Assembly (NCBI RefSeq): GCF_003852515.1
Contig: NZ_QAJK01000160.1
Span: 1 to 33,386 of the forward strand
DNA: 33,386 bases
Direction: 5' to 3'
Source of the DNA: Variovorax sp. KBW07
GTDB lineage: Bacteria; Pseudomonadota; Gammaproteobacteria; Burkholderiales; Burkholderiaceae_C
Below are positions 24,444 to 33,349 of the stretch, piece by piece (position 1 is the first letter of the stretch; every line of letters starts with the position of its first letter). A program made the translations under genes and the position numbers. Under the pieces are notes generated by a model. That model did no database searches, was not told where the DNA came from, and was given only the letters and a program-made list of their open reading frames with translations.

Positions 24444-27400
24444 CCCGCGGCCTCCTCCCCGACTTCGGTGCGCCGGGTGCTTCCGCCGCCCAGCCGGTCG
24501 AACGCCAGGTAGATCACCGGCGTGGTGAACAGCGTGAGCAACTGGCTGACGACCAGCCCGCCGAAGATTGCCAGGCCCAGAGGGCGCCGCAGTTCGGCGC
24601 CTTCGCCGAAGCTCAGCATCAGCGGCACCGCCGCGAACAACGCGGCCAGCGTGGTCATCAAGATCGGCCGGAACCGCAGCAGCGCGGCCTGGTGAATTGC
24701 CTCGCGGGCCGACTTGCCCTGCGTGCGCTCGGCATCGATCGCGAAGTCGATCATCATGATCGCGTTCTTCTTCACGATGCCGATCAGCAGGATGATGCCG
24801 ATGATGCCGATCACGCCCAGGTCGTTGCCGGTAACCATCAGCGCCAGCAGCGCGCCCACGCCCGCGGACGGCAGCGTCGACAAGATCGTCAGCGGGTGCA
24901 CGTAGCTTTCGTACAGCACGCCCAGCACGATGTACACGCAGACCACGGCCGCAAGAATCAGCCACAGCTGGTTCGACAGCGAACGCTCGTAGGCGCCCGA
25001 GGCGCCCAGGAAGGTCATGGTCACGCTGTTGGGCATGCCGATTTCCTTGGCCGCCGCGCGGATCGCATCGACCGACGAGCCGAGCGACACACCCGGCGCG
25101 GTGTCGAAGTTCAGCGTGCTCGCCGGGTACTGCGCCACGTGCGTGATCTGCAGCGGCGCCTGCTGCTCGGTGATGTCGGCAATGGCCGAAAGCGGCGTGG
25201 CCGTGCCCGAGCCGGCGATCAGGTTCAGCTGGCCCAGCGTCTGCGGTGTGTTCACCATGCCCGGCCGGGCTTCGAGAATCACGCGGTACTGGTTGGTCTC
25301 GGTGAAGATGGTCGAGACGATGCGCTGGCCGAAGGCGCTGTAGAGCGCGTCGTCCACCGTGCTCGCGGTGATCGACAGGCGCGCCGCGGTGTCGCGGTTC
25401 ACGTTCACGTAGGCGGCCAGGCCTTGCGCGCCGGCGTCGCTGCTCACGTTGCGCACCTTGTCCGAGTCTTGCAGCCTGGCCACCAGCTTCTTCATCCACG
25501 AAGTGATGGCGGCGCTGTCGACGCCCTCGAGCGACACGCGGTACTCGGTCGGGCCGGTCTCGGCGTCGATGGTCAGGTCTTGCGTGGGCTGCAGGTACAG
25601 CGTGACGCCGGCCACCTGCCGCACGCGCTCGCGCAGCCGCTCCATCACGACCTGCTGGTTGTCGTGGCCGGACCTCATGTTGATGAGCATGCTGCCGGTG
25701 TGCAGCATGGTGTTGTTGGCGGCGTCCACGCCCACGAACGAGCTGAGGTTCTGCACGTCGGGGTCGGCAAGAATCGCGCGCGCCGCCTGCAGTTGCAGCT
25801 GTGCCATGCGGTCGAACGACACGTCTTGCGCCGCCTGGATGCGGGCCTGCAGCTGGCCGGTGTCCTGCGTGGGGAACAGGCCCTTGGGAATGGTGAGGTA
25901 CAGCACCACGGTCAGCACCATGGTGAGCAGGGCGACCAGCAGCGTGAGCGGTTGGTGCGCGATGACCCAGTGCAGCGAGCGGTCGTAGCGCACCATCACG
26001 CCGTCGAAGAAACGCTGGGCGCGCGCGCCGAAGCCGGTGCCCGACGGGTTCTTCTTTTCTTCGTGCTTGAGCCAGCGCGCCGACATCATCGGCACCAGCG
26101 TGAGCGACACCACCGCCGAAATCAGAATGGTGATGGCCAGCGTCACCGCGAACTCGCGGAACAGGCGGCCCACCACGTCGCCCATGAAGAGCAGCGGAAT
26201 CAGCACCGCAATGAGCGAGACGGTCAGCGAGATGATGGTGAAGCCGATCTGCGTCGCGCCCTTGAAGGCGGCCTGCAACGGCTTTTCGCCCTCCTCGATG
26301 TAGCGCGCGATGTTCTCGATCATCACGATCGCGTCGTCCACCACGAAGCCGGTGGCAATGGTCAGCGCCATCAGGCTCAGGTTGTTGAGGCTGTAGCCCA
26401 GCAGGTACATCAGGCCGAGCGTGCCGATGAGCGAAATGGGCACGGCAATGCTGGCGATGACGGTGGCGCGCAGGCTGCCCAGGAAGGCGAAGATCACCAG
26501 CACCACCAGCACCACGGCCAGCACCAGTTCCATCTCGACGTGCTGCACCGAGGCGCGGATGCCGGCGGTGCGGTCGCTCAGCACCTCGATCTTCAGGCCC
26601 GCGGGAAAGCCCGCCTGCAGTTCGGGCAGCTGGGCCTTGATGGCGTTGACGGTGGCGATCACGTTGGCGCCGGGCTGGCGCTGCACGTTCAGGATGATGG
26701 CGGGCGTGAGCTTGCCCTCGGCGTCTTCCTGCGCGGTATCGTTTGTCTTGTCAGTCTTGGCGGGCTTGGTTCCGGCCCAGGCGCCGAGCTGCGTGTTCTC
26801 TGCGCTGTTGACCACCTGCGCCACGTCGACCATGCGGATCGGCGCACCGTTCTTGTAGCTGACGATCAGGTTCTTGTAGTCGTCGACCGTGAGCAACTGG
26901 TCGTTCGAGTTGATGGTGTAGGCCCGCTTGGGGCCGTCGAAGCTGCCCTTGGCACCGTTGGAATTGGCCGCGGCGATGGCGGTGCGCAGCGTGTCCAGCC
27001 CGATGCCGTTGGCGGCCAGCGCCTGCGTGTTGGCCTGGATGCGAACGGCCGGGCGCTGCCCGCCGCTGAGCGACACCAGCCCCACGCCCGAGACCTGGCT
27101 GATCTTCTGCGCGAGCCGCGTGTTGACGAGGTTCTGCACCTCGGTCAGCGGCAGCGTGTCCGACGTGATGGCCAGCGTGAGTACCGGCGCGTCGGCCGGG
27201 TTGACCTTGGCATACACCGGCGGCGCCGGCAGGTCGGCGGGCAGCAGCGAGCCGCCCGCGTTGATGGCGGCCTGCACTTCCTGCTCGGCCACGTCGAGCG
27301 TCTGGCCGAGCGAGAACTGCAGCGTGATGATCGAAACGCCGGCCGCGCTGGTCGAGCTCATGCGGTCGAGCCCCGACATCTGGCCGAACTGGCGTTCCAG

Positions 27401-27598
27401 CGGCGCGGTGACGGTGTTGCTCATGACCTCGGGGCTGCCGCCCGGGTAGAGCGTCTGCACCTGGATGGTCGGGTAGTCGACCTGCGGCAATGCCGACAGC
27501 GGCAGGAAGCGGAACGCCACCAGGCCGGCCAGCACGATGGCGACCATCAGCAGCGAAGTCGCCACCGGCCGCAGGATGAAGGGACGCGACGGGCTCAT
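24440..27598 (-). CDS. mdtB: RND multidrug efflux permease, MdtB type
   Basis: A 1052-aa RND permease, partner of MdtC. It begins [18 protein letters not shown], and the periplasmic pore region contains [20 protein letters not shown], typical of MdtB. The TM4 relay is [13 protein letters not shown], with [22 protein letters not shown] in the second half. A charged Lys/Thr/Asp/Glu-rich insertion of about 20 residues interrupts the porter domain at about 274-298, where AT-content rises. GGAGG lies 8 nt before the ATG, inside the preceding mini-ORF. Its stop overlaps the mdtC start. In enterobacteria MdtBC exports bile salts, novobiocin and other compounds; the substrates here are unknown. Confidence 0.95.
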   Translation of the reverse strand: MSPSRPFILRPVATSLLMVAIVLAGLVAFRFLPLSALPQVDYPTIQVQTLYPGGSPEVMSNTVTAPLERQFGQMSGLDRMSSTSAAGVSIITLQFSLGQTLDVAEQEVQAAINAGGSLLPADLPAPPVYAKVNPADAPVLTLAITSDTLPLTEVQNLVNTRLAQKISQVSGVGLVSLSGGQRPAVRIQANTQALAANGIGLDTLRTAIAAANSNGAKGSFDGPKRAYTINSNDQLLTVDDYKNLIVSYKNGAPIRMVDVAQVVNSAENTQLGAWAGTKPAKTDKTNDTAQEDAEGKLTPAIILNVQRQPGANVIATVNAIKAQLPELQAGFPAGLKIEVLSDRTAGIRASVQHVEMELVLAVVLVVLVIFAFLGSLRATVIASIAVPISLIGTLGLMYLLGYSLNNLSLMALTIATGFVVDDAIVMIENIARYIEEGEKPLQAAFKGATQIGFTIISLTVSLIAVLIPLLFMGDVVGRLFREFAVTLAITILISAVVSLTLVPMMSARWLKHEEKKNPSGTGFGARAQRFFDGVMVRYDRSLHWVIAHQPLTLLVALLTMVLTVVLYLTIPKGLFPTQDTGQLQARIQAAQDVSFDRMAQLQLQAARAILADPDVQNLSSFVGVDAANNTMLHTGSMLINMRSGHDNQQVVMERLRERVRQVAGVTLYLQPTQDLTIDAETGPTEYRVSLEGVDSAAITSWMKKLVARLQDSDKVRNVSSDAGAQGLAAYVNVNRDTAARLSITASTVDDALYSAFGQRIVSTIFTETNQYRVILEARPGMVNTPQTLGQLNLIAGSGTATPLSAIADITEQQAPLQITHVAQYPASTLNFDTAPGVSLGSSVDAIRAAAKEIGMPNSVTMTFLGASGAYERSLSNQLWLILAAVVCVYIVLGVLYESYVHPLTILSTLPSAGVGALLALMVTGNDLGVIGIIGIILLIGIVKKNAIMMIDFAIDAERTQGKSAREAIHQAALLRFRPILMTTLAALFAAVPLMLSFGEGAELRRPLGLAIFGGLVVSQLLTLFTTPVIYLAFDRLGGGSTRRTEVGEEAAG

Positions 27599-27678
27599 TC
27601 AAGAGCCTCCGCGCCAGGCAACGCGGCTGCGGCGTTCGCCTTGGTCGGCTTCTTCTTGGGAGCGGGCCGGCAGTTCAT
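27595..27678 (-). CDS. 27-codon ORF bridging mdtA and mdtB
   Basis: An ATG at 27678 overlaps the mdtA stop (ATGA, 27675-27678). The frame ends in a TGA that overlaps the mdtB ATG (ATGA, 27595-27598). The peptide is basic in its first half ([10 protein letters not shown]) and Ala-rich in its second. It contains the mdtB ribosome site (GGAGG). It could be a coupling mini-cistron passing ribosomes from mdtA to mdtB, a frameshifted remnant of a longer MdtA tail, or chance. No homologue was recognised. Confidence 0.35.
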   Translation of the reverse strand: MNCRPAPKKKPTKANAAAALPGAEALE

Positions 27679-29312
27679 TGGCCTTGCCGGCCTTCGCCCC
27701 GGCCCTCCGACATGCGCTGCCAGCGTTCCAGCGCCGCCGGCTCGCCCTTGTCGAGCGCTTCGAGGAAACGCTTGCGGCGCTCAAGCTGCTCGGGGTTGTC
27801 CTTGGCCGAGTCGAGCATGCGCTGGCGCTGCTCGGCGGTGGGGAGCGGACGGGCGGCGGGCGCTGCGGCGGCTGGGGCTGCGGCCGGCGGCGTGGCGGCG
27901 CCTGGTGTCGCGGAAGGCGTGGCCGGAGCCGCAGTGCCCGCGGGTGCCGGCGCGTCGGCCTTCGGCCCACCGGCGCCACCGCCCTGCCGCCGTCCGCCGC
28001 GGTGCGCGCCCGAAGCCGCGCCCGCCGGCGGCGCGGCCGGCCGGTCGACCGTGGTCTGCACGCGCGCACCGTCTTTCAGGCGGTCGCCGCCCTCGGTCAC
28101 GACCTGCTCGCCGGTCTTCAGGCCCGACATGATCGCCACGTTGTCCACGCTCGACTCGCCGCGCGTCACGGGGCGCTGCGACACCGTGTTGTCGCTGTTC
28201 ACCACATACACGTAGTCGCCGTTGGGGCCGTGGCGCAGCGCCGTCACCGGCACCACCACCGCGCTGCTCATCGTGCGCAACAGCAGCTTCAGGTTGACGA
28301 ACTGGTTCGGGAACAGCGCGTTGTCGGTGTTCGAGAAACGGGCCTTGGCCTTGACGGTGCCGGTCTGCGTGTCGACCAGGTTGTCGAGCGTGGAGAACAA
28401 GCCGTCGGCCAGCCGGCGCGTGCGCGTGCGGTCGAAGGCCGTGGCGTCGAGCTTGGCGCCCTGGGCCAGCCGCTCCTGCACTTCGGGCACGCGGTCTTGC
28501 GGAATGGAGAACTCGACGTCGATGGGCGCGATCTGCGTGATGGTCGCCACGCCGCCGGTGGCGCCGTTCGAAATGTAGTTGCCAGCGTCCACCGGCCGCA
28601 GGCCGATGCGCCCGCTCACCGGCGCGGTGATGCGGCTCCAGGCGAGGTTGAGCTTGGCGGTGTTTTCATTGGCGCGGTCGATGGCCACCGTGCCTTCGAG
28701 CTGCTTGACCAGCGCGGCCTGCGTGTCCACATCCTGCCGCGCGATGGAGTCCTGCCCGAGCAGGGTCTGGTAGCGCTGCAGGGTGACGCGCGCCGCCGCC
28801 AGCTGCGCCTCGTCGCGCTGGCGGGCGCCCGCGGCCTGGGCCAGCGCATTCTGGAAGGGCTGCGGGTCGATGGTGGCCAGCACGTCGCCCTTCTTGACCA
28901 TCTGCCCTTCCTGGAACAGCACGGCCGTGAGCACGCCCGACACCTGCGGCTGCACCGTGACGTTGGCCACCGGCGTGACCGTGCCCAGCGCTTCGAGCTG
29001 CACCGGAATGTCGGCCTGCTTCGCCGTGGCGACGCCGACGGTGCTGGAGGCGCCGCCTCCACCGCCCCCGCGCCCGCCCGGACCGCCGGGGCCACCGGGC
29101 CCGCCCGGCCGGGCCCCTCCACCGCCCCCGGGGCCCGCGCCCGGCCCGGCCACGGGCGTCTTCGAACGCTGGATCAGGTACCAGGCCCCGCCTCCCAGCG
29201 CCACGAGCAGCAGCAAGGTCAGCAGCGCGCCCAGCCAGCGGCGCCTGCGCACCGGAGGATGTGTGGGCGACACGGTGGCAGGCAGGGGTTCGGTATTTTT
29301 TTGGGGATCCAT
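27675..29312 (-). CDS. mdtA: RND efflux membrane-fusion protein, MdtA type
   Basis: A 545-aa periplasmic adaptor linking MdtBC to the outer-membrane channel. It has an N-terminal membrane anchor (about 26-47) and a Gly/Pro-rich linker (about 56-88). The lipoyl/barrel-sandwich domain follows (LEALGTVTPVANVTVQPQVSG, AWSRITAPVSGRIGLRPVDAGNYI) with an alpha-hairpin between its halves, then a beta-barrel and a membrane-proximal domain to about 430. After this comes an Ala/Pro-rich stretch and a charged helical tail (EQRQRMLDSAKDNPEQLERR). E. coli MdtA is about 415 aa, so linker and tail are extra. A run of seven A lies in codons 4-6. The ribosome site is weak. First gene of the operon. Confidence 0.94.
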   Translation of the reverse strand: MDPQKNTEPLPATVSPTHPPVRRRRWLGALLTLLLLVALGGGAWYLIQRSKTPVAGPGAGPGGGGGARPGGPGGPGGPGGRGGGGGGASSTVGVATAKQADIPVQLEALGTVTPVANVTVQPQVSGVLTAVLFQEGQMVKKGDVLATIDPQPFQNALAQAAGARQRDEAQLAAARVTLQRYQTLLGQDSIARQDVDTQAALVKQLEGTVAIDRANENTAKLNLAWSRITAPVSGRIGLRPVDAGNYISNGATGGVATITQIAPIDVEFSIPQDRVPEVQERLAQGAKLDATAFDRTRTRRLADGLFSTLDNLVDTQTGTVKAKARFSNTDNALFPNQFVNLKLLLRTMSSAVVVPVTALRHGPNGDYVYVVNSDNTVSQRPVTRGESSVDNVAIMSGLKTGEQVVTEGGDRLKDGARVQTTVDRPAAPPAGAASGAHRGGRRQGGGAGGPKADAPAPAGTAAPATPSATPGAATPPAAAPAAAAPAARPLPTAEQRQRMLDSAKDNPEQLERRKRFLEALDKGEPAALERWQRMSEGRGEGRQGQ

Positions 29313-29586
29313 GACGGTGCGTGCAGAGGGTGCAGGGGTGCGGCCTAGAGTACAGCGCCGAATGGTAGTCGCGCTGTTTGCTGCGCCGTAAAGCGGCGGT
29401 AAAGCTCATGCGCCGGGCCCGCCGTTCGCGCCCGCTGGCTGCAATTCGCGCCGCCACCGGGCATTCCGTCGCACGCCGATGGCGGGTGCGGGCGGGCAAC
29501 GGCACAGTCCGCTCCATCGATTCCCTCCCGCCTCTCTTTTCTCTCTTTCATCGTTCCTTCATCCTTCTTTTCAACGGAGTGCCACC
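29313..29586. promoter_or_regulatory. Divergent control region of the mdt operon and the DUF6622 operon
   Basis: A 274-nt gap. GTAAAGC occurs twice in direct orientation at 29388-29394 and 29399-29405, an 11-bp period like that of OmpR/PhoB-type response-regulator boxes. From 29521 to 29573 the + strand is almost pure pyrimidine, ending at CGGAG before the DUF6622 start, and would form an unstructured leader. No other gene is supported here. Confidence 0.4.
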
Positions 29587-30108
29587 ATGCTGATGCAAGT
29601 CATCCTCCATACCCCGAAGTGGGTGTTCGCCGTTTTCGTGCTGCTGGTCTGGCTCGGCGCCAAGCAGCTGCTGGCCAACAACGTGAGCCTCAGCCGTGTC
29701 ACGCTGATGCCCGTCGCCATGGGCGGCCTGTCGCTGTTCGGCGTGATCTCGGCCTTTGGCGATTCCTTCGGCGCCCTGCTCGGCTGGGCCGTGGCGGCCG
29801 CCGTGCTGCTGGCACTGGTGCTGCAACGCCCGCTGCCCGCCACCACCCGCTACGACGCGGCGGCGCGCAGCTTCCAGGTGGCCGGCAGCGCCGTTCCGCT
29901 GATGCTGATGATGGGCATCTTCCTGACCAAGTACGTGGTGGGCGCCGCCCTGGCCATGCACCCCGAGCTGCGCCACCAGGCCACCTTCACCGTGCTGGTG
30001 CCGGTGGTGTACGGCGCCTTCACCGGTGTCTTCGCGGGCCGTGCCCTGCGCCTGTGGAAGCTGGCCATCGCCACCGATTCGATGGCGGCCGGCGCCCGCG
30101 CGGCCTAA
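29587..30108 (+). CDS. DUF6622-family membrane protein
   Basis: A 173-aa integral membrane protein with about five helices, starting MLMQVILHTPKWVFAVFVLLVWLG, a pattern I associate with DUF6622. Function unknown. ATG 29587 has CGGAG upstream, and the preceding leader is pyrimidine-rich. It lies 39 nt before the desaturase-fold gene and probably opens the five-gene operon that ends with the LytTR regulator. It is divergent from mdtA. Confidence 0.8.
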   Translation: MLMQVILHTPKWVFAVFVLLVWLGAKQLLANNVSLSRVTLMPVAMGGLSLFGVISAFGDSFGALLGWAVAAAVLLALVLQRPLPATTRYDAAARSFQVAGSAVPLMLMMGIFLTKYVVGAALAMHPELRHQATFTVLVPVVYGAFTGVFAGRALRLWKLAIATDSMAAGARAA

Positions 30109-30147
30109 GATTCATCCTGACCGGCCCCGGCCTCCAGGAACCACACC

Positions 30148-31101
30148 ATGTCCGTGCTCTTTCTGATCCTCAAGATTTCAGTCACGGTGGTGCTGGTCGC
30201 CTCGATTGCCGAGGCGCTGGTGCTCTCATGGCGCCAGGGCTGGCGCAGCTACGACTGGAAGGCGGCCGGCATTTCGGTGGTGGACTTCCTGGTGCGCGAA
30301 TACCCGCTGCGCTGGCTGCTGCCCCTGGCCTTCTGGACCGGCGCCATGGACTGGTTCTACGCCCACCGCCTCTTTACCCTGCCGATGGACCACTGGAGCG
30401 GCTGGGTCGCCTGCTTCATCGGCCAGGAGTTCTGCTACTACTGGTACCACCGCGCGGCGCACCGGGTGCGCTGGTTCTGGTGCACCCATGCCATTCACCA
30501 TTCGCCGAACCAGCTCAACCTGTCGGCCGCCTACCGCTTCGGCTGGACCGGCCGCCTCACGGGCACGCTGCTGTTCTTCATGCTGGCGCCGCTGCTGGGC
30601 ATGCCGCCGAAGGTGATCTTGCTGATGCTCACGCTGAACCTGCTGTACCAGTTCTGGATTCATGCGACCTGGATTCCGCGCCTCGGGCCGCTCGAATGGT
30701 TCCTGAACACGCCCTCGGCCCACCGCGTGCACCACGCCTCGAACATCGAATACCTGGACGGCAACTACGGCGGCGTGCTGATCGTGTTCGACCGCCTGTT
30801 CGGCACCTACATTCCCGAGCGCGCCGACCTGCCCTGCCGCTACGGGCTGGTGAAGCCGGTCACCTCGTACAACCTATTCGAGATCGAGTTCATGCACTGG
30901 CGCGCGCTGTTGCGCGACCTGCGCTCGGCCCGCTCGGTGCGCGCTTTTGCCGGCTACATCTTCAAGCCGCCTGGCTGGCAGCCCGATGGGCCGGGCGAGA
31001 CGACGGAAGAGTTGCGGCAGCGCGCGGCGTTGCAGCCGGCATCGTCGCCACAATCCCCTGCTCCAGCTTTCACTCACATCACTTCCAAGGAGCTGTCATG
31101 A
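30148..31101 (+). CDS. Fatty-acid hydroxylase / sterol desaturase superfamily protein
   Basis: A 317-aa membrane di-iron oxygenase that would hydroxylate or desaturate a lipid. The histidine clusters are complete: H101-x3-H105, H114-x2-H117-H118, His172 and H192-x2-H195-H196, between about four membrane helices. The N-terminus is hydrophobic; the C-terminal 30 residues are polar. Bacterial members act on hopanoids, carotenoids, ornithine lipids or fatty acids, and nothing here identifies which. Its stop overlaps the ATG of the 2TM gene (ATGA, 31098-31101), tying it to the downstream sensor genes. Confidence 0.9.
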   Translation: MSVLFLILKISVTVVLVASIAEALVLSWRQGWRSYDWKAAGISVVDFLVREYPLRWLLPLAFWTGAMDWFYAHRLFTLPMDHWSGWVACFIGQEFCYYWYHRAAHRVRWFWCTHAIHHSPNQLNLSAAYRFGWTGRLTGTLLFFMLAPLLGMPPKVILLMLTLNLLYQFWIHATWIPRLGPLEWFLNTPSAHRVHHASNIEYLDGNYGGVLIVFDRLFGTYIPERADLPCRYGLVKPVTSYNLFEIEFMHWRALLRDLRSARSVRAFAGYIFKPPGWQPDGPGETTEELRQRAALQPASSPQSPAPAFTHITSKELS

Positions 31102-31394
31102 ACCACAGGTCTTCAACCTCCACTCCCGCCGACATCGAGCGGATCGCACGCCGCCGCGCCGGCGCCAAGATGGGCTGGTTCATCCACGCCTTCGTCTACG
31201 TGCTGGTCAACATCGGGCTGGTCGTGCTCGCGGCCTCGCGCGGCAGCAACTGGGCCATGTACCCGCTCATGGGCTGGGGCCTGGGCCTGCTGATTCACGG
31301 CGCCGTGGTGTGGCTGATTGCACCCGGCGGCGGCCTGTACGACAGGCTGCTGGAACGCGAGCGCCGCACGCTGGGCTCCGGGGACCGTGGGTGA
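31098..31394 (+). CDS. 2TM-domain membrane protein
   Basis: A 98-aa protein with a basic N-terminus (IARRRAGAKMGWFIHAFVYVLVNIGLVV) and two membrane helices (about 25-45 and 55-75) matching the 2TM domain, which is often the N-terminal part of LytS-type kinases. Here it is a separate gene. AAGGAG (31087-31092) precedes the ATG; the start overlaps the desaturase-fold stop, and its own stop overlaps the kinase GTG start (GTGA, 31391-31394). It may act as a sensory subunit of the kinase (inference). Confidence 0.88.
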   Translation: MNHRSSTSTPADIERIARRRAGAKMGWFIHAFVYVLVNIGLVVLAASRGSNWAMYPLMGWGLGLLIHGAVVWLIAPGGGLYDRLLERERRTLGSGDRG

Positions 31395-32470
31395 CTCCTG
31401 AAACGCTACCGCGATTTCGTGCGGAGAACTTCCGCAACATGCTGCGGCATGGCCTGATCACCGCCGCCTTCTGCTGCTTCATCGCTTCGGCGCTGGCCAT
31501 CTCCGGCAACGGCAGCTGGGAATCCCAGATGGTGTATTCCCTGTCGATCGGAATGATCTGCTGGCTCTTCATCGATCTCGGCCGGCTGCTTCTGAGTGGT
31601 CACAAGGAGGTGCTGTGGCCGCACGGCTTCTGGGGCTATGGGCTGATAGCGCTGGGTGTCATCGTCGGCTTTCTGGGCGGCAACGCCATCGGCGACGCCT
31701 GGGTCGGCGCGCCGCCGCTCGAGTTCCGCAACCTCGCCGCGCGCAAGATGACCTCGACCATCGTCATCACGCTGGTTGCCACCATCGGCATGAGCTTCTT
31801 CTTCTTCAGCCTGGGCAAGAGCAAGCACATGCAGCGCCAGATCGAACTGGCGCAGCGCAATGCCACCGAGGCACGGCTCAAGCTGCTCGAAACCCAGCTC
31901 GAGCCGCACATGCTGTTCAACACGCTGGCCAACCTGCGCGTGCTGATCACCGTCGACCCGCCGCGTGCCGTGGCCATGCTCGACCGCCTCAACAGCTACC
32001 TGCGCATGACGCTCAGCGGCTCGCGTGCGCTGGCGCATCCGCTGTCGGCCGAGTTCGACCGGCTGGGCGACTACCTCGAACTGATGTCGGTGCGCATGGG
32101 CGAACGCCTGCGCTACACGCTCGACCTGCCCGACGACCTGCGCGAGACGCCGGTGCCGCCGCTGCTGCTGCAGCCGCTGGTGGAAAACAGCATCCGCCAC
32201 GGGCTGGAGCCCAAGGTCGAGGGCGGCGAGATCACCGTGCGCGCGCGCCGCGACGCCCAGGGGCAACTGGTCATCGAGGTGAGCGACACCGGCGTCGGGC
32301 CCGATGCTGCAGAGCAGCAGCAACAACAACCGTCGGAAGGGGGGGGCTTCGGGCTCGAACAGGTGCGCGAGCGGCTGGCCACCGTGTACGGTGAGCAAGG
32401 GCGGCTGAACCTGTCCGCCGCGCCCACCGGCGGTACATGCGTGACCCTGAATCTCCCCTTGCCCGCCTGA
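31391..32470 (+). CDS. LytS/AlgZ-type sensor histidine kinase
   Basis: A 359-aa kinase with four membrane helices (about 21-39, 48-68, 82-100, 121-141) and no extracellular domain. A short coiled-coil is followed by the His_kinase motif QLEPHMLFNTLANLR (phospho-acceptor His173) and an ATPase domain (N-box LLQPLVENSIRHGLE, DTGVGP, GFGLEQVRERL). A run of five Gln lies between the last two motifs. The start is GTG 31391, supported by GGGGA at 31380-31384 and the GTGA overlap with the 2TM gene. It should phosphorylate the LytTR regulator that begins directly after its stop. Confidence 0.93.
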   Translation: MTPETLPRFRAENFRNMLRHGLITAAFCCFIASALAISGNGSWESQMVYSLSIGMICWLFIDLGRLLLSGHKEVLWPHGFWGYGLIALGVIVGFLGGNAIGDAWVGAPPLEFRNLAARKMTSTIVITLVATIGMSFFFFSLGKSKHMQRQIELAQRNATEARLKLLETQLEPHMLFNTLANLRVLITVDPPRAVAMLDRLNSYLRMTLSGSRALAHPLSAEFDRLGDYLELMSVRMGERLRYTLDLPDDLRETPVPPLLLQPLVENSIRHGLEPKVEGGEITVRARRDAQGQLVIEVSDTGVGPDAAEQQQQQPSEGGGFGLEQVRERLATVYGEQGRLNLSAAPTGGTCVTLNLPLPA

Positions 32471-33349
32471 ATGAATATTTCTTCCTTGCACGACGACAAG
32501 ACGATGGCCACAGCACTCATTGCCGAAGACGAGCCCCTGCTCGCACAAGCCCTCAAGGCCGAACTGGCCACCGCCTGGCCCGGGCTGCAGGTCATCGCCA
32601 CCGCCGGCGACGGCCGCAGCGCCGTGCGCGAAGCCTTGCGCCTGTTGCCGCAGGTGCTGTTCTTCGACATCCGCATGCCCGGCCTCGACGGCCTGGGTGC
32701 CGCCGCCGAGTTGGCCGACACCTGGCCCACCGACGAGGCACCGATGCCGCAACTGGTGTTCGTGACCGCCTACGACGAATACGCCGCGCGCGCCTTCGAG
32801 GCCCAGGCCATCGACTACGTGCTCAAGCCCGTGCAGCCCGAGCGGCTGCGCAAGACCGTCGCCCGGCTGCAACAGGCGCTGGCCGCGCAGCAGCCTTCCG
32901 CCACGCCGGCCGTGCCTGATGAAGCGCTCGAACGAACGCTCGCGCAGTGGCGCCAGGTCTTGACGGCCGCCGGTGCCGGAAATGGCGGCGGAGCCGGTGC
33001 CACCGCCCCGGCTGCCGCCCCGCTGCGCATGATTGCCGCGAGCGACGCCGGCGGCAGCACCGTGCGCATGGTGCCCATCGACGAAGTGCTGTATTTCGAG
33101 GCGGCCGACAAATACCTGCGCGTGCTGACCGCCCCGCACGAATACCTGATCCGCACGCCGCTGAAGCAATTGCTGCCGCAGCTCGATGCCGACACCTTCT
33201 GGCAGGTGCACCGGGCGGTGGTGGTGCGCAGCGCGGCCATCGAGTCGGTGCACCGCGACGACGCCGGCAAACTGCACCTGATGCTGCGCGGCCGGGCCGA
33301 GAAGATTCCGGTCAGCCGCCTCTATGCCCATCTGTTTCGCGCCATGTGA
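32471..33349 (+). CDS. LytTR-family response regulator
   Basis: A 292-aa regulator. The receiver domain has E19-D20-E21, phospho-acceptor Asp66 (LFFDIRMPGLDG), Thr99 and Lys119 (DYVLKPVQP). A Gly/Ala-rich linker (about 155-183) precedes a LytTR DNA-binding domain (about 190-290; IDEVLYFEAADKYLRVLT, FWQVHRAVVVRSAAIESV). The ATG abuts the kinase stop (TGAATG). ATG 32504 is an alternative start that would begin at MATALIAEDE. Likely targets are its own operon or nearby membrane-lipid genes. The 37 nt after its stop show no feature. Confidence 0.94.
   Translation: MNISSLHDDKTMATALIAEDEPLLAQALKAELATAWPGLQVIATAGDGRSAVREALRLLPQVLFFDIRMPGLDGLGAAAELADTWPTDEAPMPQLVFVTAYDEYAARAFEAQAIDYVLKPVQPERLRKTVARLQQALAAQQPSATPAVPDEALERTLAQWRQVLTAAGAGNGGGAGATAPAAAPLRMIAASDAGGSTVRMVPIDEVLYFEAADKYLRVLTAPHEYLIRTPLKQLLPQLDADTFWQVHRAVVVRSAAIESVHRDDAGKLHLMLRGRAEKIPVSRLYAHLFRAM

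Noticed and set aside
21150-28132. Two very long open frames (over 1100 codons each) on the + strand, opposite mdtC and mdtB
   Set aside because: They are antisense shadows caused by high third-position GC. Translations are rich in Arg, His, Ala and Gly, with no domain, while the minus strand encodes clear RND pumps.
29040-29150. Collagen-like Gly-Pro-Pro repeat readable on the + strand
   Set aside because: It is the complement of the Gly-rich linker codons of mdtA; no supported gene reads it on the + strand.
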